Source: Dokdonella sp.
Lineage (GTDB): Bacteria > Pseudomonadota > Gammaproteobacteria > Xanthomonadales > Rhodanobacteraceae
NCBI RefSeq assembly: GCF_019634845.1
Contig: NZ_JAHCAQ010000004.1
Span: 62,001-126,000, forward strand
DNA: 64,000 bases
Direction: 5' to 3'
Under the pieces are notes generated by a model that was not told the DNA's origin, did no database searches, and saw only the letters and a list, made by a program, of their open reading frames with translations. The position numbers and the translations under genes are program-made. Positions 26,222-35,109 of the stretch are shown piece after piece. Within the stretch, counting starts at the first letter, position 1. Each line of letters begins with the position of its first letter.

Positions 26222-26412
26222 GATGTCCTCCACCGGAGCCGGTGCGCATCAAACGACCTTGATCCTGAGGGATCAGGTGGGAGGGCCGACGTCGCCTGCA
26301 GGCTTTCCGCTCGGGGCGGACTTGCACAATGGCGGCGTGGAGCCGACCCGGGTCGTTCATAGGAACAAGGCAATATGTAAGAGTGCGCTGCCGGGAACCG
26401 TAGAGGACATCC
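26222..26412 (-). ncRNA. ssrS: 6S RNA (SsrS)
   Basis: A roughly 190-base RNA that mimics an open promoter and sequesters sigma-70 RNA polymerase in stationary phase. The 5' end (GATGTCCTCTACGG, reading from 26411) pairs with the 3' end (CCGGTGGAGGACATC, ending at 26222) to form the closing stem; a large central bubble and a terminal hairpin CCTGATCCCTCAGGATCAAGG follow, which is the family's consensus architecture. Synteny (zapA upstream, cyclo-ligase downstream) agrees with known ssrS loci. Exact ends are estimates from the stem and the promoter. Confidence 0.88.
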
Positions 26413-26416
26413 GCGG

Positions 26417-26719
26417 CTATTGTAGTGACGGCGCGAAGGCGCGTTCAAGCTTGAGATTGAGCGCATGCAGTTTTTCTGCCAACGCCTGCTCGCTGCTGCT
26501 GACACGCGCCTGCGTCTCCAGCAGCTCGTGGCAGATGTTGAGCGCGGCGAGGATCGCGATGCGATCGACACCGGCCGTGCGCGCGGAGCTGCGCATCTCG
26601 CGCATGCGCTCGTCGAGATGCCGTGCCGCAGCAACCAGCCCGGCGCGGTCGGCATCGCTGCAGGCGACGTGGAACTCACGGTCGAGGATCACCACCTTGA
26701 CGGGTTCGCCTTCGCTCAT
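26417..26719 (-). CDS. zapA: Cell division protein ZapA
   Basis: A 100-residue cytoplasmic protein that bundles FtsZ filaments at the Z ring. The family order is visible: EPVKVVILDREFHVACSD, HLDERMREMR, RIAILAALNICHELL, then a coiled-coil C-terminus. The ATG at 26719 overlaps the stop of the upstream ZapB-like gene by four bases. The last codons contain the promoter of 6S RNA. Confidence 0.93.
   Translation of the reverse strand: MSEGEPVKVVILDREFHVACSDADRAGLVAAARHLDERMREMRSSARTAGVDRIAILAALNICHELLETQARVSSSEQALAEKLHALNLKLERAFAPSLQ
26419..26448 (-). promoter_or_regulatory. 6S RNA promoter inside the end of zapA
   Basis: On the minus strand TTGAAC (26448-26443), an 18-base spacer and TACAAT (26424-26419) form a strong sigma-70 promoter with a start near 26412. 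The -10 box overlaps the last codons and the first base of the zapA stop codon. Confidence 0.8.
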
Positions 26720-26934
26720 GCCTGGTTCTGCTCCAGTGATTTGAGCCGCGCGATCATCGCTTCGACGCGCGAGCGCGCCTGTTCGTTGCGCGCGAGCAAC
26801 TGTGCGCGCTCGTTGGCGAGCTGTTCCTGGCTGGCGCGCAGGCTGCGGTTTTCTTCCTGCAGGCTGCGACACAGCCCGAGCAGGCGATCGATGCGCTCGT
26901 CGATTGCGGACAGGTTGTGATCGAGCGTCGCCAT
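26716..26934 (-). CDS. Small coiled-coil ZapB-like protein (TIGR02449 type)
   Basis: A 72-residue protein that is almost entirely a heptad coiled coil (IDERIDRLLGLCRSLQEENRSLR onward in pieces), like the small proteins encoded just before zapA in many gammaproteobacteria. The open frame could start at a TTG at 26943, but that codon falls inside a TATATT -10 box, so the ATG at 26934 is preferred. It overlaps zapA by four bases and probably works with it at the division site (inference from context). Confidence 0.8.
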   Translation of the reverse strand: MATLDHNLSAIDERIDRLLGLCRSLQEENRSLRASQEQLANERAQLLARNEQARSRVEAMIARLKSLEQNQA

Positions 26935-26941
26935 GCGGGCC

Positions 26942-26947
26942 AATATA
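26942..26947 (-). promoter_or_regulatory. -10 box for the zapB-like/zapA operon, likely leaderless
   Basis: TATATT on the minus strand at 26947-26942 would place the transcription start at about 26935, immediately before the ATG at 26934. No clear -35 is seen. This suggests a leaderless or one-base-leader mRNA. Confidence 0.5.
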
Positions 26948-27035
26948 GCGGGATTCGTGCGCGGGAGACAGCCGGCGACAGGTCCGCAACGGTCCGCGAT
27001 GGGCGCCGGCGGCAGCGGTCCGGCGCGGGATGGCC

Positions 27036-30000
27036 TCAGCGGCCGATCGGGCCGGCATCGACACCGCGCTCGCGGCGCCGGCGCTCATGTTCGCGCACGA
27101 AGGGCAGGCACAGTTCGGGCAGCATCGGCTCGGCCAGCCAGTGACCCTGGATCTCGTCGCAATCCTGGCGCCGCAGGTAGTCGACCTGCGCGACCTGCTC
27201 GACGCCTTCGGCGATGACGTTGAGGGCGAGTGAATGGGCCATCGCGATGACGGTGGCCGTGATCGCCTCATCGTCGGGGTCGGTGGTCAGGTCGCCGACG
27301 AATTCCTTGTCGATCTTGAGGGCGTCGATCGGCAACCGCTTGAGGTAGCTCAACGACGAATAGCCGGTGCCGAAGTCGTCGATCGCCAGGCTCACGCCGA
27401 CCGCCTTGAGGCGGCGCAGCGTGGTGATCGACTGCTCGGCATTGGCCATGACGATGCTTTCGGTCAGTTCCAGCTCGAGCTGCGCCGGCGCGACGTCGTG
27501 CGCTGCCAGCATGTCGCTCAGGCGCCGCACGAGATCGGCGTGCAGCAATTGCGCCACCGACAGGTTGATCGACAGCGTGATGTCGACCAGACCCTCGGCG
27601 CGCCAGCGCGCGAGCTGGCGGCAGGCCTGCTCGATGACCCAGTCGCCGATATCGACGATCAGCCCGGTTTCCTCGGCGATCGGGATGAACACGCCCGGCG
27701 CGATGTCACCCAGTTCGGCATTGTGCCAGCGCAGCAGCGCCTCGAAGCCGCTGATGCGATCGTCGTGCAGCGACATCTTGGGTTGGTAGCGCAGGTGGAA
27801 TTCGTTGCGCTCGAGCGCCCTGCGCAATGCGGCCACCGTCATCGCGCGCAGGCGCGCGGCGGCGTCCATCGCTTCGACGTACACCATCCAGGTGTGCCGG
27901 CCGCGTTCCTTGGCCTGGTACATCGCGGTGTCGGCGTACTTGAGCAGATCGTTGGCGGTCTGGCCGTGGTCGGGATGCAGGCTGATGCCGATCGATGGCG
28001 AGATCACCACTTCCTGGCCGTTGTCGAGCTCGAGCGGCTCTTCGAACGCGGCGAGGATCTTGCTGGCCACCACCTCGGCGTCGGCGCCGCTTTCGAGGTC
28101 CTCGAGCACGACCGTGAACTCGTCGCCACCGATGCGCGCGACCGAATCGTTGCCGCGCACGATGTGGCGCAGGCGCGCGCCCGCGGCGCGCAGCAGCGAG
28201 TCGCCGGCGGCGTGGCCCATCGAGTCGTTGACATGCTTGAAGCGGTCGAGGTCGAGAAACAGCACTGCCAGCTTGCGCTGGCCGCGCTGCGCGCGCCCGA
28301 TGCCCTGGTGGATGCGCTCGAGCAGCAGCGAGCGGTTGGGTAGGCCGGTCAGCGCGTCGTAGTTGGCCAGGTAGCGCAGCTCCTGTTCGGCGCGCTTGCG
28401 GTCGGTGATGTCGCTGATGACGCCGACGTAGTGCGTGCGCGTACCCGTCGCGTCGCGTACCTCACTGACCTCGCACCAGCTCAGGAACTCCTCACCGGTC
28501 TTGCGCCGCTGCCACAGTTCGCCGTGCCACTGCCCCGTCGCCTCCAATGTGGTGCGCAACTGCTGGTAGATCTCGCTTGGATGGCGCGCGCAGTCGAGCA
28601 CCGCGATCGACTGGCCTTCGACTTCGGCCTGGGTCCAGCCGGTGATGCGCGTGAACGCCGGGTTGACCATCGTGACGCGGAAGTCGAGGTCGTTGACGAC
28701 CACCGCCTCGCCCATGCTGCGCAGGATTTCGTGCGAGATACGGCGCTCTTGCGCGGCGATGCGCTCGGCGGTGATGTCGCGCGTGGTGCCGCACATGCGC
28801 AGCGGGCGGCCGCTGGCGTCGCGCTCGACGATGCGGCCGCGGGCGAGAATCCAGCGCCACTCGTGGCCGTCGCCGCGCCTGAAGCGCAGGCGGTATTCGG
28901 CTTCGTAGCTCTGGGTATCGCCACGTGCGTGGTTGTCCAGGCGCTGCTCGGTCAGCGCCAGATCGTCGGGGTGTACGCGTTCGCGGAACCAGTCGCGGAA
29001 TGGCTTGTCGGTGTGGACGTCGTCGCCGGTGGACAGCGGGTGCGAGCCGGTCAGCACGATGTGGTCGCGGCTCATGTCCCAGTCCCAGAAATCATCGCCC
29101 GAGCCCCACAGCGCCAGTCGCAGCCGATCCTCACGGTCGCGCAGGTCGTGGTGGTGCAGCAGTTCCTCGCGGCGACGTTGTCGCTGCCAGCGCCATGCCA
29201 GGGCGGCCACGCCGAGTGCGGCCAACAGGTAACCCAGCCGCGCCGGCGCGCTTTCCCACCACGGCGGCAACACCTCGAGCTCGACCGCCGCCAGTTGCGG
29301 ACTCCAGTAGCCATCGCGATTGGTGCCGCGCACGTGAAATACGTAATGGCCCGGTTCGAGGTTGGTGTAGGTGGCGTCATGCCGCGTGCCGGCCTCGCTC
29401 CAGCGCGTGTCGAAGCCTTCGAGTTGGTAGGCGAAACGGTTGCGCTCGGGCGCGGCGTAGTCGAGTGCGGCGAATTCGAAGCGCACCACGTGCTCGCCGG
29501 CAGCCATTCGCACCGTTCCGTCGGCGGGCTGCACGATCGCCTCGTTGGCGCCGACGCGCACCGCAGTGACCACCACGGGTGCAGCCGCGCGATCGCTGCC
29601 GATGGCGTCGGGTTGGAACAGGTTGATGCCGTCGCTGCCGCCGAAGGCGAACTCGCCATCGCGCAGCACCGTGCTGGCGCCGGGATTGAACGCGGTGCCC
29701 TGCACGCCCTGGGTAATGCCGTAGTCGTGCCAGCTGTTGGTGGCCGGATCGAACGAGGCCATGCCGCGATTGGTGCCCAACCACAGGCGCCCGCGACCGT
29801 CCTCCTCGATCGAGTAGATCGCGCTGGCCCGATCATTGCCCTGCGGCCAGTGCGAAAAGCGCGCCTGACCGCCATCGTGGCCGTCGAATCGGTTGAGGCC
29901 GCTGGCCGTACCCACCCACAGCTCACCGCGCGCCGATTCGTGGAGCGCCAGCACCGTACTGGCCGACAACGAATTGGGATCGCCGGCCACGTAGGTCGAC

Positions 30001-31667
30001 ACCTGCACCTTGCCGCTGACGGGATCGATCAGCGACAGGCCCTCGACGGTGCCGGCCCACAACCGGCCCTGGCGATCCTCGTGCACCGCGAACACGGTGT
30101 TGCTGCCCAGGTCCGACTCCGCGTTCGGCTGCGCGCGATTGTGCCGCCAGCGCGTCCACTGCCCACTGGCGCTGTCGTAGCGCGCCAACCCGCCGCGCAG
30201 TGTGCCGACCCACAGGCGACCATTGGCGCCGGTGGCCAGGCAATAGGGGCGTGCCGCCGCCAGCCCGCCCGCTGCGCCGCCAGCATCGTCGAGCAGGGAC
30301 AGGCTGGACGCGCGCGGATCGAACAGGCCAAGTCCGCGGTCGGTGGCCAGCCACAGGCGCGCGTCGGGCGCCTGCGCGATCGCGGCCACATCGGGCATCC
30401 CCTGCAGATCATGGCTGCCGTCTGCGGCGACCAGTTTGATGCGCTCGATGGCCTCGAACTGGTTGCGCTCGGGCAGGTAGTGCTTGAGTCCGCTCGCCAG
30501 GCCGACCCACAGCGCGCCGTCGGCATCGCCAGCCAGCGCCTGCACGTTGTTGCCGTCGGGCGCCGCCACGCTGGCCGCGCGATCGAACAGATAACGGAAG
30601 GGCGCCCCGGCCATGTCGGTGCGCACCAGTCCACGGTTGTGGGTGCCGATCCACAGCAGACCGGAGCGGTCGGGCATGAGCGTGGTGATGTTGGCGTCGG
30701 GCAATCGCCCTGGCCCCATCGGGTCGGGACGCGACCAATGGACGTGGTCGCGCGCCGCGTCGAAGATCGCGATGCCGTGGCCCGCCACGCCAAGCCACAG
30801 TCGCTGCTGCGCGTCGGCGGCGATGGCCGTCACCGCGTAGGCGCCGTCAGTCGGCCACAGCCGCCGCGCGTCGCCGTGCGCGTCGATTCCGTACAAACCG
30901 TCGCTGGTGCCGATGCGCACCTGGCCACTGCCATCGACGATGACGCTGCTGGTCGCATGCAGCTGGGCGGCAGCGACATGTTGCGCCTGCGCGGTGCCGG
31001 CCTGCACGCGCCACAGGCCATTGGTGGCCGCGACCCATACGCTGCCGTCACCCGCGCGGGCCATGCCGCGCACCAGTGGCGGCGCTCCGGCGCCTTCGGT
31101 CAGCGACCAGCGCTGGCGTACGGCGTCAGTGTCGCCATCCACCAGCACGATGCCCTGCTCGGTGCTGATCCACATCCCGTCATGTTGGTCGGCGAGCAGG
31201 CCACTGGCGGTGCGCGGCACCGGCTCTGCCAGCGCGACCACATCCAGGGTTTGCCGGCCCGGGCTCAGCCGCAACAGGCCCAGGTCGTAGGTGCCGACCC
31301 ACAACCGATGGCGCGCATCCTCCGCCAGTGCGCTGATCGGGCTGCGCAGCGGACCGTCGCGGCCGCTGACCTGCGCATAGTCGACGAAGTCGTAGCCGTC
31401 GTAGCGTTGCAGCTTGCTGTCGCCGCCGATCCACACGTAACCCGCGTGGTCCTGCAGCAGGACGTTGACCATGCTTTCGGCCAGGCCCTGCTCGATACCG
31501 ATCGTGCGGTAGTAGAACCTGCGCAGCACCGCATCGTGGGTCGACGTCGCCGCCTGCGTCTGCGCCAGCGCGAGCAGTGGCGCCAGGCCCGCCACGAGCA
31601 GCGCGCCGCGCCACGACCAGCGCGCGGCGGGTCGGAGTGGAGGCAGCGCGGGGAGTGGCGCGTACAC
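27036..31667 (-). CDS. Propeller sensor with PAS, GGDEF and EAL domains
   Basis: A 1543-residue inner-membrane protein. In order: signal peptide (to about 37); a long two-component-regulator propeller region (about 45-715, many WIGT/WVGT..GL repeats); a Y_Y_Y domain; a membrane helix near 805-825; two PAS/PAC units; a GGDEF domain with intact GGDEF at 1180-1184 and an RxxD inhibitory site (RGND) five residues before it; and an EAL domain starting at EALLRW (1309) with DDFGTGYSS and KIDKEFV. It could both make and break c-di-GMP in response to a periplasmic ligand. A GTG start at 31667 gives a proper signal peptide; an upstream in-frame start at 31769 does not. Confidence 0.92.
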   Translation of the reverse strand: MYAPLPALPPLRPAARWSWRGALLVAGLAPLLALAQTQAATSTHDAVLRRFYYRTIGIEQGLAESMVNVLLQDHAGYVWIGGDSKLQRYDGYDFVDYAQVSGRDGPLRSPISALAEDARHRLWVGTYDLGLLRLSPGRQTLDVVALAEPVPRTASGLLADQHDGMWISTEQGIVLVDGDTDAVRQRWSLTEGAGAPPLVRGMARAGDGSVWVAATNGLWRVQAGTAQAQHVAAAQLHATSSVIVDGSGQVRIGTSDGLYGIDAHGDARRLWPTDGAYAVTAIAADAQQRLWLGVAGHGIAIFDAARDHVHWSRPDPMGPGRLPDANITTLMPDRSGLLWIGTHNRGLVRTDMAGAPFRYLFDRAASVAAPDGNNVQALAGDADGALWVGLASGLKHYLPERNQFEAIERIKLVAADGSHDLQGMPDVAAIAQAPDARLWLATDRGLGLFDPRASSLSLLDDAGGAAGGLAAARPYCLATGANGRLWVGTLRGGLARYDSASGQWTRWRHNRAQPNAESDLGSNTVFAVHEDRQGRLWAGTVEGLSLIDPVSGKVQVSTYVAGDPNSLSASTVLALHESARGELWVGTASGLNRFDGHDGGQARFSHWPQGNDRASAIYSIEEDGRGRLWLGTNRGMASFDPATNSWHDYGITQGVQGTAFNPGASTVLRDGEFAFGGSDGINLFQPDAIGSDRAAAPVVVTAVRVGANEAIVQPADGTVRMAAGEHVVRFEFAALDYAAPERNRFAYQLEGFDTRWSEAGTRHDATYTNLEPGHYVFHVRGTNRDGYWSPQLAAVELEVLPPWWESAPARLGYLLAALGVAALAWRWQRQRRREELLHHHDLRDREDRLRLALWGSGDDFWDWDMSRDHIVLTGSHPLSTGDDVHTDKPFRDWFRERVHPDDLALTEQRLDNHARGDTQSYEAEYRLRFRRGDGHEWRWILARGRIVERDASGRPLRMCGTTRDITAERIAAQERRISHEILRSMGEAVVVNDLDFRVTMVNPAFTRITGWTQAEVEGQSIAVLDCARHPSEIYQQLRTTLEATGQWHGELWQRRKTGEEFLSWCEVSEVRDATGTRTHYVGVISDITDRKRAEQELRYLANYDALTGLPNRSLLLERIHQGIGRAQRGQRKLAVLFLDLDRFKHVNDSMGHAAGDSLLRAAGARLRHIVRGNDSVARIGGDEFTVVLEDLESGADAEVVASKILAAFEEPLELDNGQEVVISPSIGISLHPDHGQTANDLLKYADTAMYQAKERGRHTWMVYVEAMDAAARLRAMTVAALRRALERNEFHLRYQPKMSLHDDRISGFEALLRWHNAELGDIAPGVFIPIAEETGLIVDIGDWVIEQACRQLARWRAEGLVDITLSINLSVAQLLHADLVRRLSDMLAAHDVAPAQLELELTESIVMANAEQSITTLRRLKAVGVSLAIDDFGTGYSSLSYLKRLPIDALKIDKEFVGDLTTDPDDEAITATVIAMAHSLALNVIAEGVEQVAQVDYLRRQDCDEIQGHWLAEPMLPELCLPFVREHERRRRERGVDAGPIGR

Positions 31668-31695
31668 GGTCGGCCTGCGGCGAAAGGTGGTCCGA

Positions 31696-31712
31696 GTGTA
31701 GGCAAACGTTGC
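31696..31712 (-). promoter_or_regulatory. 17-base motif shared with 63856-63872
   Basis: Read on the minus strand, GCAACGTTTGCCTACAC lies 28 bases before the sensor GTG; a 15-of-17 match, GCAACTTTCGCCTACAC, precedes the DUF4124-like gene near the right end. It may be a promoter or operator element (TACACT resembles a -10). Function is unproven. Confidence 0.35.
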
Positions 31713-31834
31713 CGGACGCGCCACGCACGGCGTGCAATGGCGCAGCCCCGCTGCCCGGCGGCGCGGCACTGGTGGTAGATTGCGCGCGGCACAATGCGCT
31801 GCCGATCACCCGCGACCATCGCCATCCGCAGCCC

Positions 31835-33148
31835 ATGATCCAGCCCAGCGAGTACGCCCGCCGCCGCAAGCAGCTCATGCGCATGGCCGGTGGTGACGCC
31901 ATCGTCATCGTGGCAGCGGCGCCCGAGCGCGTGCGCAACAACGATGCGCATTACCCCTATCGGCAAGACAGCGACTTCCACTATCTGACGGGTTTTCCCG
32001 AAGCCGAAGCCGTGCTCGCGCTGGTGCCGGGGCGCGCCGCCGGCGAGGTGATCCTGTTCTGCCGTGAACGCGATGCCGAGCGCGAGCGCTGGGATGGCGC
32101 TCGCGCCGGTACCGAAGGCGCCGTCAGCCGGTACCAGATGGACGATGCGTTCCCGATCGACGACATCGACGACATCCTGCCCGGCCTCATCGAGGGCCGC
32201 GAGCGCGTCTACTACCACTTCGGTCGTGATGTCGACTTCGACCTGCGCCTGATCTCGTGGATCAACCGCCTGCGCGCGCAGGTGCGCCATGGCATGCGCC
32301 CGCCGCACGAATTCGTCGCGCTGTCGCACCTGTTGCACGACCTGCGGCTGTACAAGTCACGCGCCGAGCTGCGCCTGATGACGCGCGCGGCCCAGATCGC
32401 CGCCGCCGCCCACGTGCGCGCGATGCAGACCACGCAACCGGGCCAGAACGAGCACGAGGTCGAGGCCGAACTGCTGCATGTGCTGCGCAAGCATGGCGCC
32501 GTGCCCAGCTACGAGCCGATCGTTGGCGGTGGCGCCAATGCCTGCGTGCTGCACTATCGCGCCAACAACGCGGCGCTGCGCGACGGCGATCTGCTGCTGA
32601 TCGACGCCGGTGCCGAGTTCCAGTGCTATGCCTCGGACATCACGCGCACGTTCCCGGTCAATGGCCGGTTTTCGCCGGCGCAGCGCGCGCTGTACGAGCT
32701 CGTGCTCGACGCGCAGCATGCGGCCATCGACCAGGTGCGCGCCGGTTTCGCCTTCGACGCCTACCACGAAGCGGCCGTGCGCGTGCTCACGCGCGGCCTG
32801 ATCAGGCTCGGCCTGCTCAAGGGCACGCTCGAGCGCAACCTGCGCGAGCAGACCTATCGCCAGTTCTACATGCACAAGACCGGCCACTGGCTCGGCCTGG
32901 ACGTGCACGACGTCGGTGACTACCGCATCGACGGCGAGTTCCGCCAGCTCGAGGCCGGCATGGTCGTCACCGTCGAGCCGGGCCTCTACATCGCGCCCGA
33001 CGCCCGCGGCGTGCCGGCCCGGTATCGTGGCATTGGCATCCGCATCGAGGACGACGTGGTGGTCACCGATGGCGCGCCCTTGGTCATCTCGGCCGACGTG
33101 CCGAGCGACGTCGACGCCATCGAGGCGCTGATGGCCGCCGGCCGATGA
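31835..33148 (+). CDS. pepP: Xaa-Pro aminopeptidase P
   Basis: A 437-residue M24B metallopeptidase that removes N-terminal residues before proline. The N-terminal creatinase-like domain (about 1-175, with RNNDAHYPYRQDSDFHYLTGF) precedes the pita-bread domain, whose metal ligands are visible: Asp in LLIDAGAEF, Asp in YASDITRTF, His in HKTGHWLGLDVHD, Glu in VTVEPGLY and Glu in IGIRIEDD. The usual gammaproteobacterial order is zapA, a small UPF gene, then pepP; here the big sensor gene lies between. The next gene starts within the last four bases of this one. Confidence 0.95.
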   Translation: MIQPSEYARRRKQLMRMAGGDAIVIVAAAPERVRNNDAHYPYRQDSDFHYLTGFPEAEAVLALVPGRAAGEVILFCRERDAERERWDGARAGTEGAVSRYQMDDAFPIDDIDDILPGLIEGRERVYYHFGRDVDFDLRLISWINRLRAQVRHGMRPPHEFVALSHLLHDLRLYKSRAELRLMTRAAQIAAAAHVRAMQTTQPGQNEHEVEAELLHVLRKHGAVPSYEPIVGGGANACVLHYRANNAALRDGDLLLIDAGAEFQCYASDITRTFPVNGRFSPAQRALYELVLDAQHAAIDQVRAGFAFDAYHEAAVRVLTRGLIRLGLLKGTLERNLREQTYRQFYMHKTGHWLGLDVHDVGDYRIDGEFRQLEAGMVVTVEPGLYIAPDARGVPARYRGIGIRIEDDVVVTDGAPLVISADVPSDVDAIEALMAAGR

Positions 33149-34542
33149 AGCCCTGGCGCAGCCTCGTGCGCTGGCTGGCGGCCGGCGCGCTGGTTGCCGT
33201 GGCCGGCGCCGCGGCGGCCGCATCGACCACGGTCGACTACGGCCTGTTCGGCACGCTGCATCTGTCGCGGCCGGCCACGCCGGCCACGCGCATGCTGCTG
33301 CTGTTCGCCGACGGTACGGGCTGGAGCGCGCGCGACGACATGCTCGGCGCGGCGTTCGCGCGCGCCGGCGCGCTGGTGGTGGGCATCGACACGCGCGCCT
33401 ACCTCGCGCGCATGGAGTCGATCAAGGACGCCTGTTCGTATCCGGCTGGCCACGTCGAGGAAGTCGCGCACTGGATCGCGCGCCACGAAGGCCTGGCCAG
33501 CTACAGCGCACCGCTGCTGGTAGGCGATGGTGCCGGTGCGAGCTTTGCCTACGCGGTGGCGATGCAGGCGCCGGCCGGCACCTTCGAGGGTCTGGTCACG
33601 CTCGGCTGGCGCAGCGCGCTGCACCTGCCCAAGCCGATCTGCGCGGGCGATGCCGGCGCGATGACGCGCGCCGACGGCGCGGCCGGCTATCGCATCATGC
33701 CGGTGGCGAGGCCGGCGCTGCCGTGGTGGCCGCGGCCGTTCGCCAACGGCGCGACGATCGATGGCCTCGGTGCTCCGCTGGCGCGGCTGCGCCGCTGGCT
33801 CGGCGCGCTGTGGCCGCCGCTGGCGCAGCGTCCGCCTGCGGTCGCGGCGCAAGACCTGTACCGGGACTGGCGTGCGCGCCAGGATGCCGCGACGCCAGCC
33901 CTGCCCGACGACGTCGCCGACCTGCCGCTCACCGAGGTCGAGCCGGTCGGCGACGCCAGTGCGCGCATTGTCATCATGCTGACCGGCGACGGCGGCTGGG
34001 CCGGCCTCGACCGCGGCGTGGCGCAGGCGCTGGCGGCCCGCGGCATGCGCGTGATCGGCCTGTCGACGCTCAAGTTCTTCTGGCACACGCAGACGCCACA
34101 GGCCAGCGCCGACGCCGTCGCGCGCGTGATGGCGCACTACGCCCGCGGCCACGACGATGCACGATTCGTGCTGGTGGGTTATTCCTTCGGCGCCAGCCTC
34201 GTGCCGGTGGTGCTCAATCGCCTGCCGCCGGCGCTGCGCTCGCGCGTCGACCTCGGCGTGATGATCTCACCCGACGACAGCGCCGTGTTCGAGATCCATG
34301 TCGGTGACTGGTTCGGCTCGACCCGGCACGAGGGCGCCTTGCCGCTCGGGCCCGAACTCGACCGCAACACCACGCCGCTGCTGTGCGTGCAGGGCGCCGA
34401 CGAGGACGACAGCTACTGCCGCAAGCCGCTGCCGGCCAATGTGCGCCAGGCCAGCCTGCCGGGCGGTCACCACTACGATGGCGACTACGCGGCCCTGGGC
34501 GACCTGATCGCGCGCCGGGCCAGTGCCGGCCAAACGCCATAG
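33145..34542 (+). CDS. AcvB/VirJ family exported hydrolase
   Basis: A 465-residue periplasmic alpha/beta-hydrolase-like protein. A signal peptide (to about residue 27) is followed by two similar halves: the first has ADGTGWSARDD and the second the family signature MLTGDGGWAGLDRGVAQAL, with the nucleophile elbow GYSFGAS and a GHHYDGDY block holding the likely catalytic His. AcvB in Agrobacterium hydrolyses lysyl-phosphatidylglycerol made by the MprF/LpiA enzyme, and an MprF gene lies 1.6 kb downstream on the opposite strand, supporting that role here. Its ATG overlaps the pepP stop by four bases. Confidence 0.88.
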   Translation: MKPWRSLVRWLAAGALVAVAGAAAAASTTVDYGLFGTLHLSRPATPATRMLLLFADGTGWSARDDMLGAAFARAGALVVGIDTRAYLARMESIKDACSYPAGHVEEVAHWIARHEGLASYSAPLLVGDGAGASFAYAVAMQAPAGTFEGLVTLGWRSALHLPKPICAGDAGAMTRADGAAGYRIMPVARPALPWWPRPFANGATIDGLGAPLARLRRWLGALWPPLAQRPPAVAAQDLYRDWRARQDAATPALPDDVADLPLTEVEPVGDASARIVIMLTGDGGWAGLDRGVAQALAARGMRVIGLSTLKFFWHTQTPQASADAVARVMAHYARGHDDARFVLVGYSFGASLVPVVLNRLPPALRSRVDLGVMISPDDSAVFEIHVGDWFGSTRHEGALPLGPELDRNTTPLLCVQGADEDDSYCRKPLPANVRQASLPGGHHYDGDYAALGDLIARRASAGQTP

Positions 34543-34580
34543 CGTGCCTGCCGGCACAGCATCGAGGGTGCGTCCTGGGC

Positions 34581-34586
34581 TAGGAT
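34581..34586 (+). promoter_or_regulatory. Possible -10 box for the SH3/Sm-like protein gene
   Basis: TAGGAT within CTGGGCTAGGATG lies 70 bases before the GTG at 34656; the same GGGCTAGGAT string precedes gpmI. No convincing -35 is seen. Confidence 0.3.
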
Positions 34587-34655
34587 GAAGGTCGGTACAG
34601 GGGCAGTGTGGCCGCGACCGCCAACCAAGGCGCGCCACCTGCGAAAGGGGGCGTC

Positions 34656-35102
34656 GTGAAGCGACTGCAGACGATGAGCCTGTTGGCAGGCGTGCTGGGC
34701 GTTGCGCCCGCGTGGGCGTTGCCGCCGACGCCGCAGCAGGACGAGGCGCGCATCGAGGAGATCATGCTGGCCGAGGCGGTCGCCGCGCGCGATGCGCAGG
34801 CCGACACGGCCGCCGCGGCAGCAGATGTGCCGGTGATCGCGGCAGCGGCACCGGCGGCAGCGGGCAGCGAGGCGGGCTGGCTTGCCGCCAGCCACGCCGA
34901 CACCGCCGATACGCTGGGCTTCGACGATCTCAAGGCGCGCATCGGCAAGCGCGTGACCATCATCACCAGCAACGAACGGCAGCATCGCGGCACGGTGGTC
35001 GCGGTCGATGCGCGCGAGGTGCAGTTGTCGGTGCGTCGCGCCGGTGGTGTCGCCACCTATGCGCTGCCGCGTGACCAGATCCAGCGCATCGAGTCCCAGT
35101 GA
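34656..35102 (+). CDS. Small exported protein with C-terminal Sm/SH3-like barrel
   Basis: A 148-residue protein: probable signal peptide (VKRLQTMSLLAGVLGVAPAWA), an Ala-rich helical linker (about 25-85), and a compact C-terminal beta region (GKRVTIITSNERQHRGTVVA then VQLSVRRAGGVATYALP) that looks like a small Sm/SH3-type barrel. The GTG at 34656 with AGGGGGC just upstream is favoured; an upstream in-frame start at 34608 adds residues that do not look like a signal sequence. Seven bases separate it from the next gene, so the pair is probably co-transcribed. I do not recognise a named family. Confidence 0.7.
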   Translation: MKRLQTMSLLAGVLGVAPAWALPPTPQQDEARIEEIMLAEAVAARDAQADTAAAAADVPVIAAAAPAAAGSEAGWLAASHADTADTLGFDDLKARIGKRVTIITSNERQHRGTVVAVDAREVQLSVRRAGGVATYALPRDQIQRIESQ

Positions 35103-35109
35103 GGTCGTG

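Noticed and set aside
28431..31778. Open frame of 1115 codons on the plus strand opposite the large sensor gene
   Set aside because: It is antisense to a well-supported multi-domain gene, shows no family motifs, and long antisense frames are expected at this GC content.
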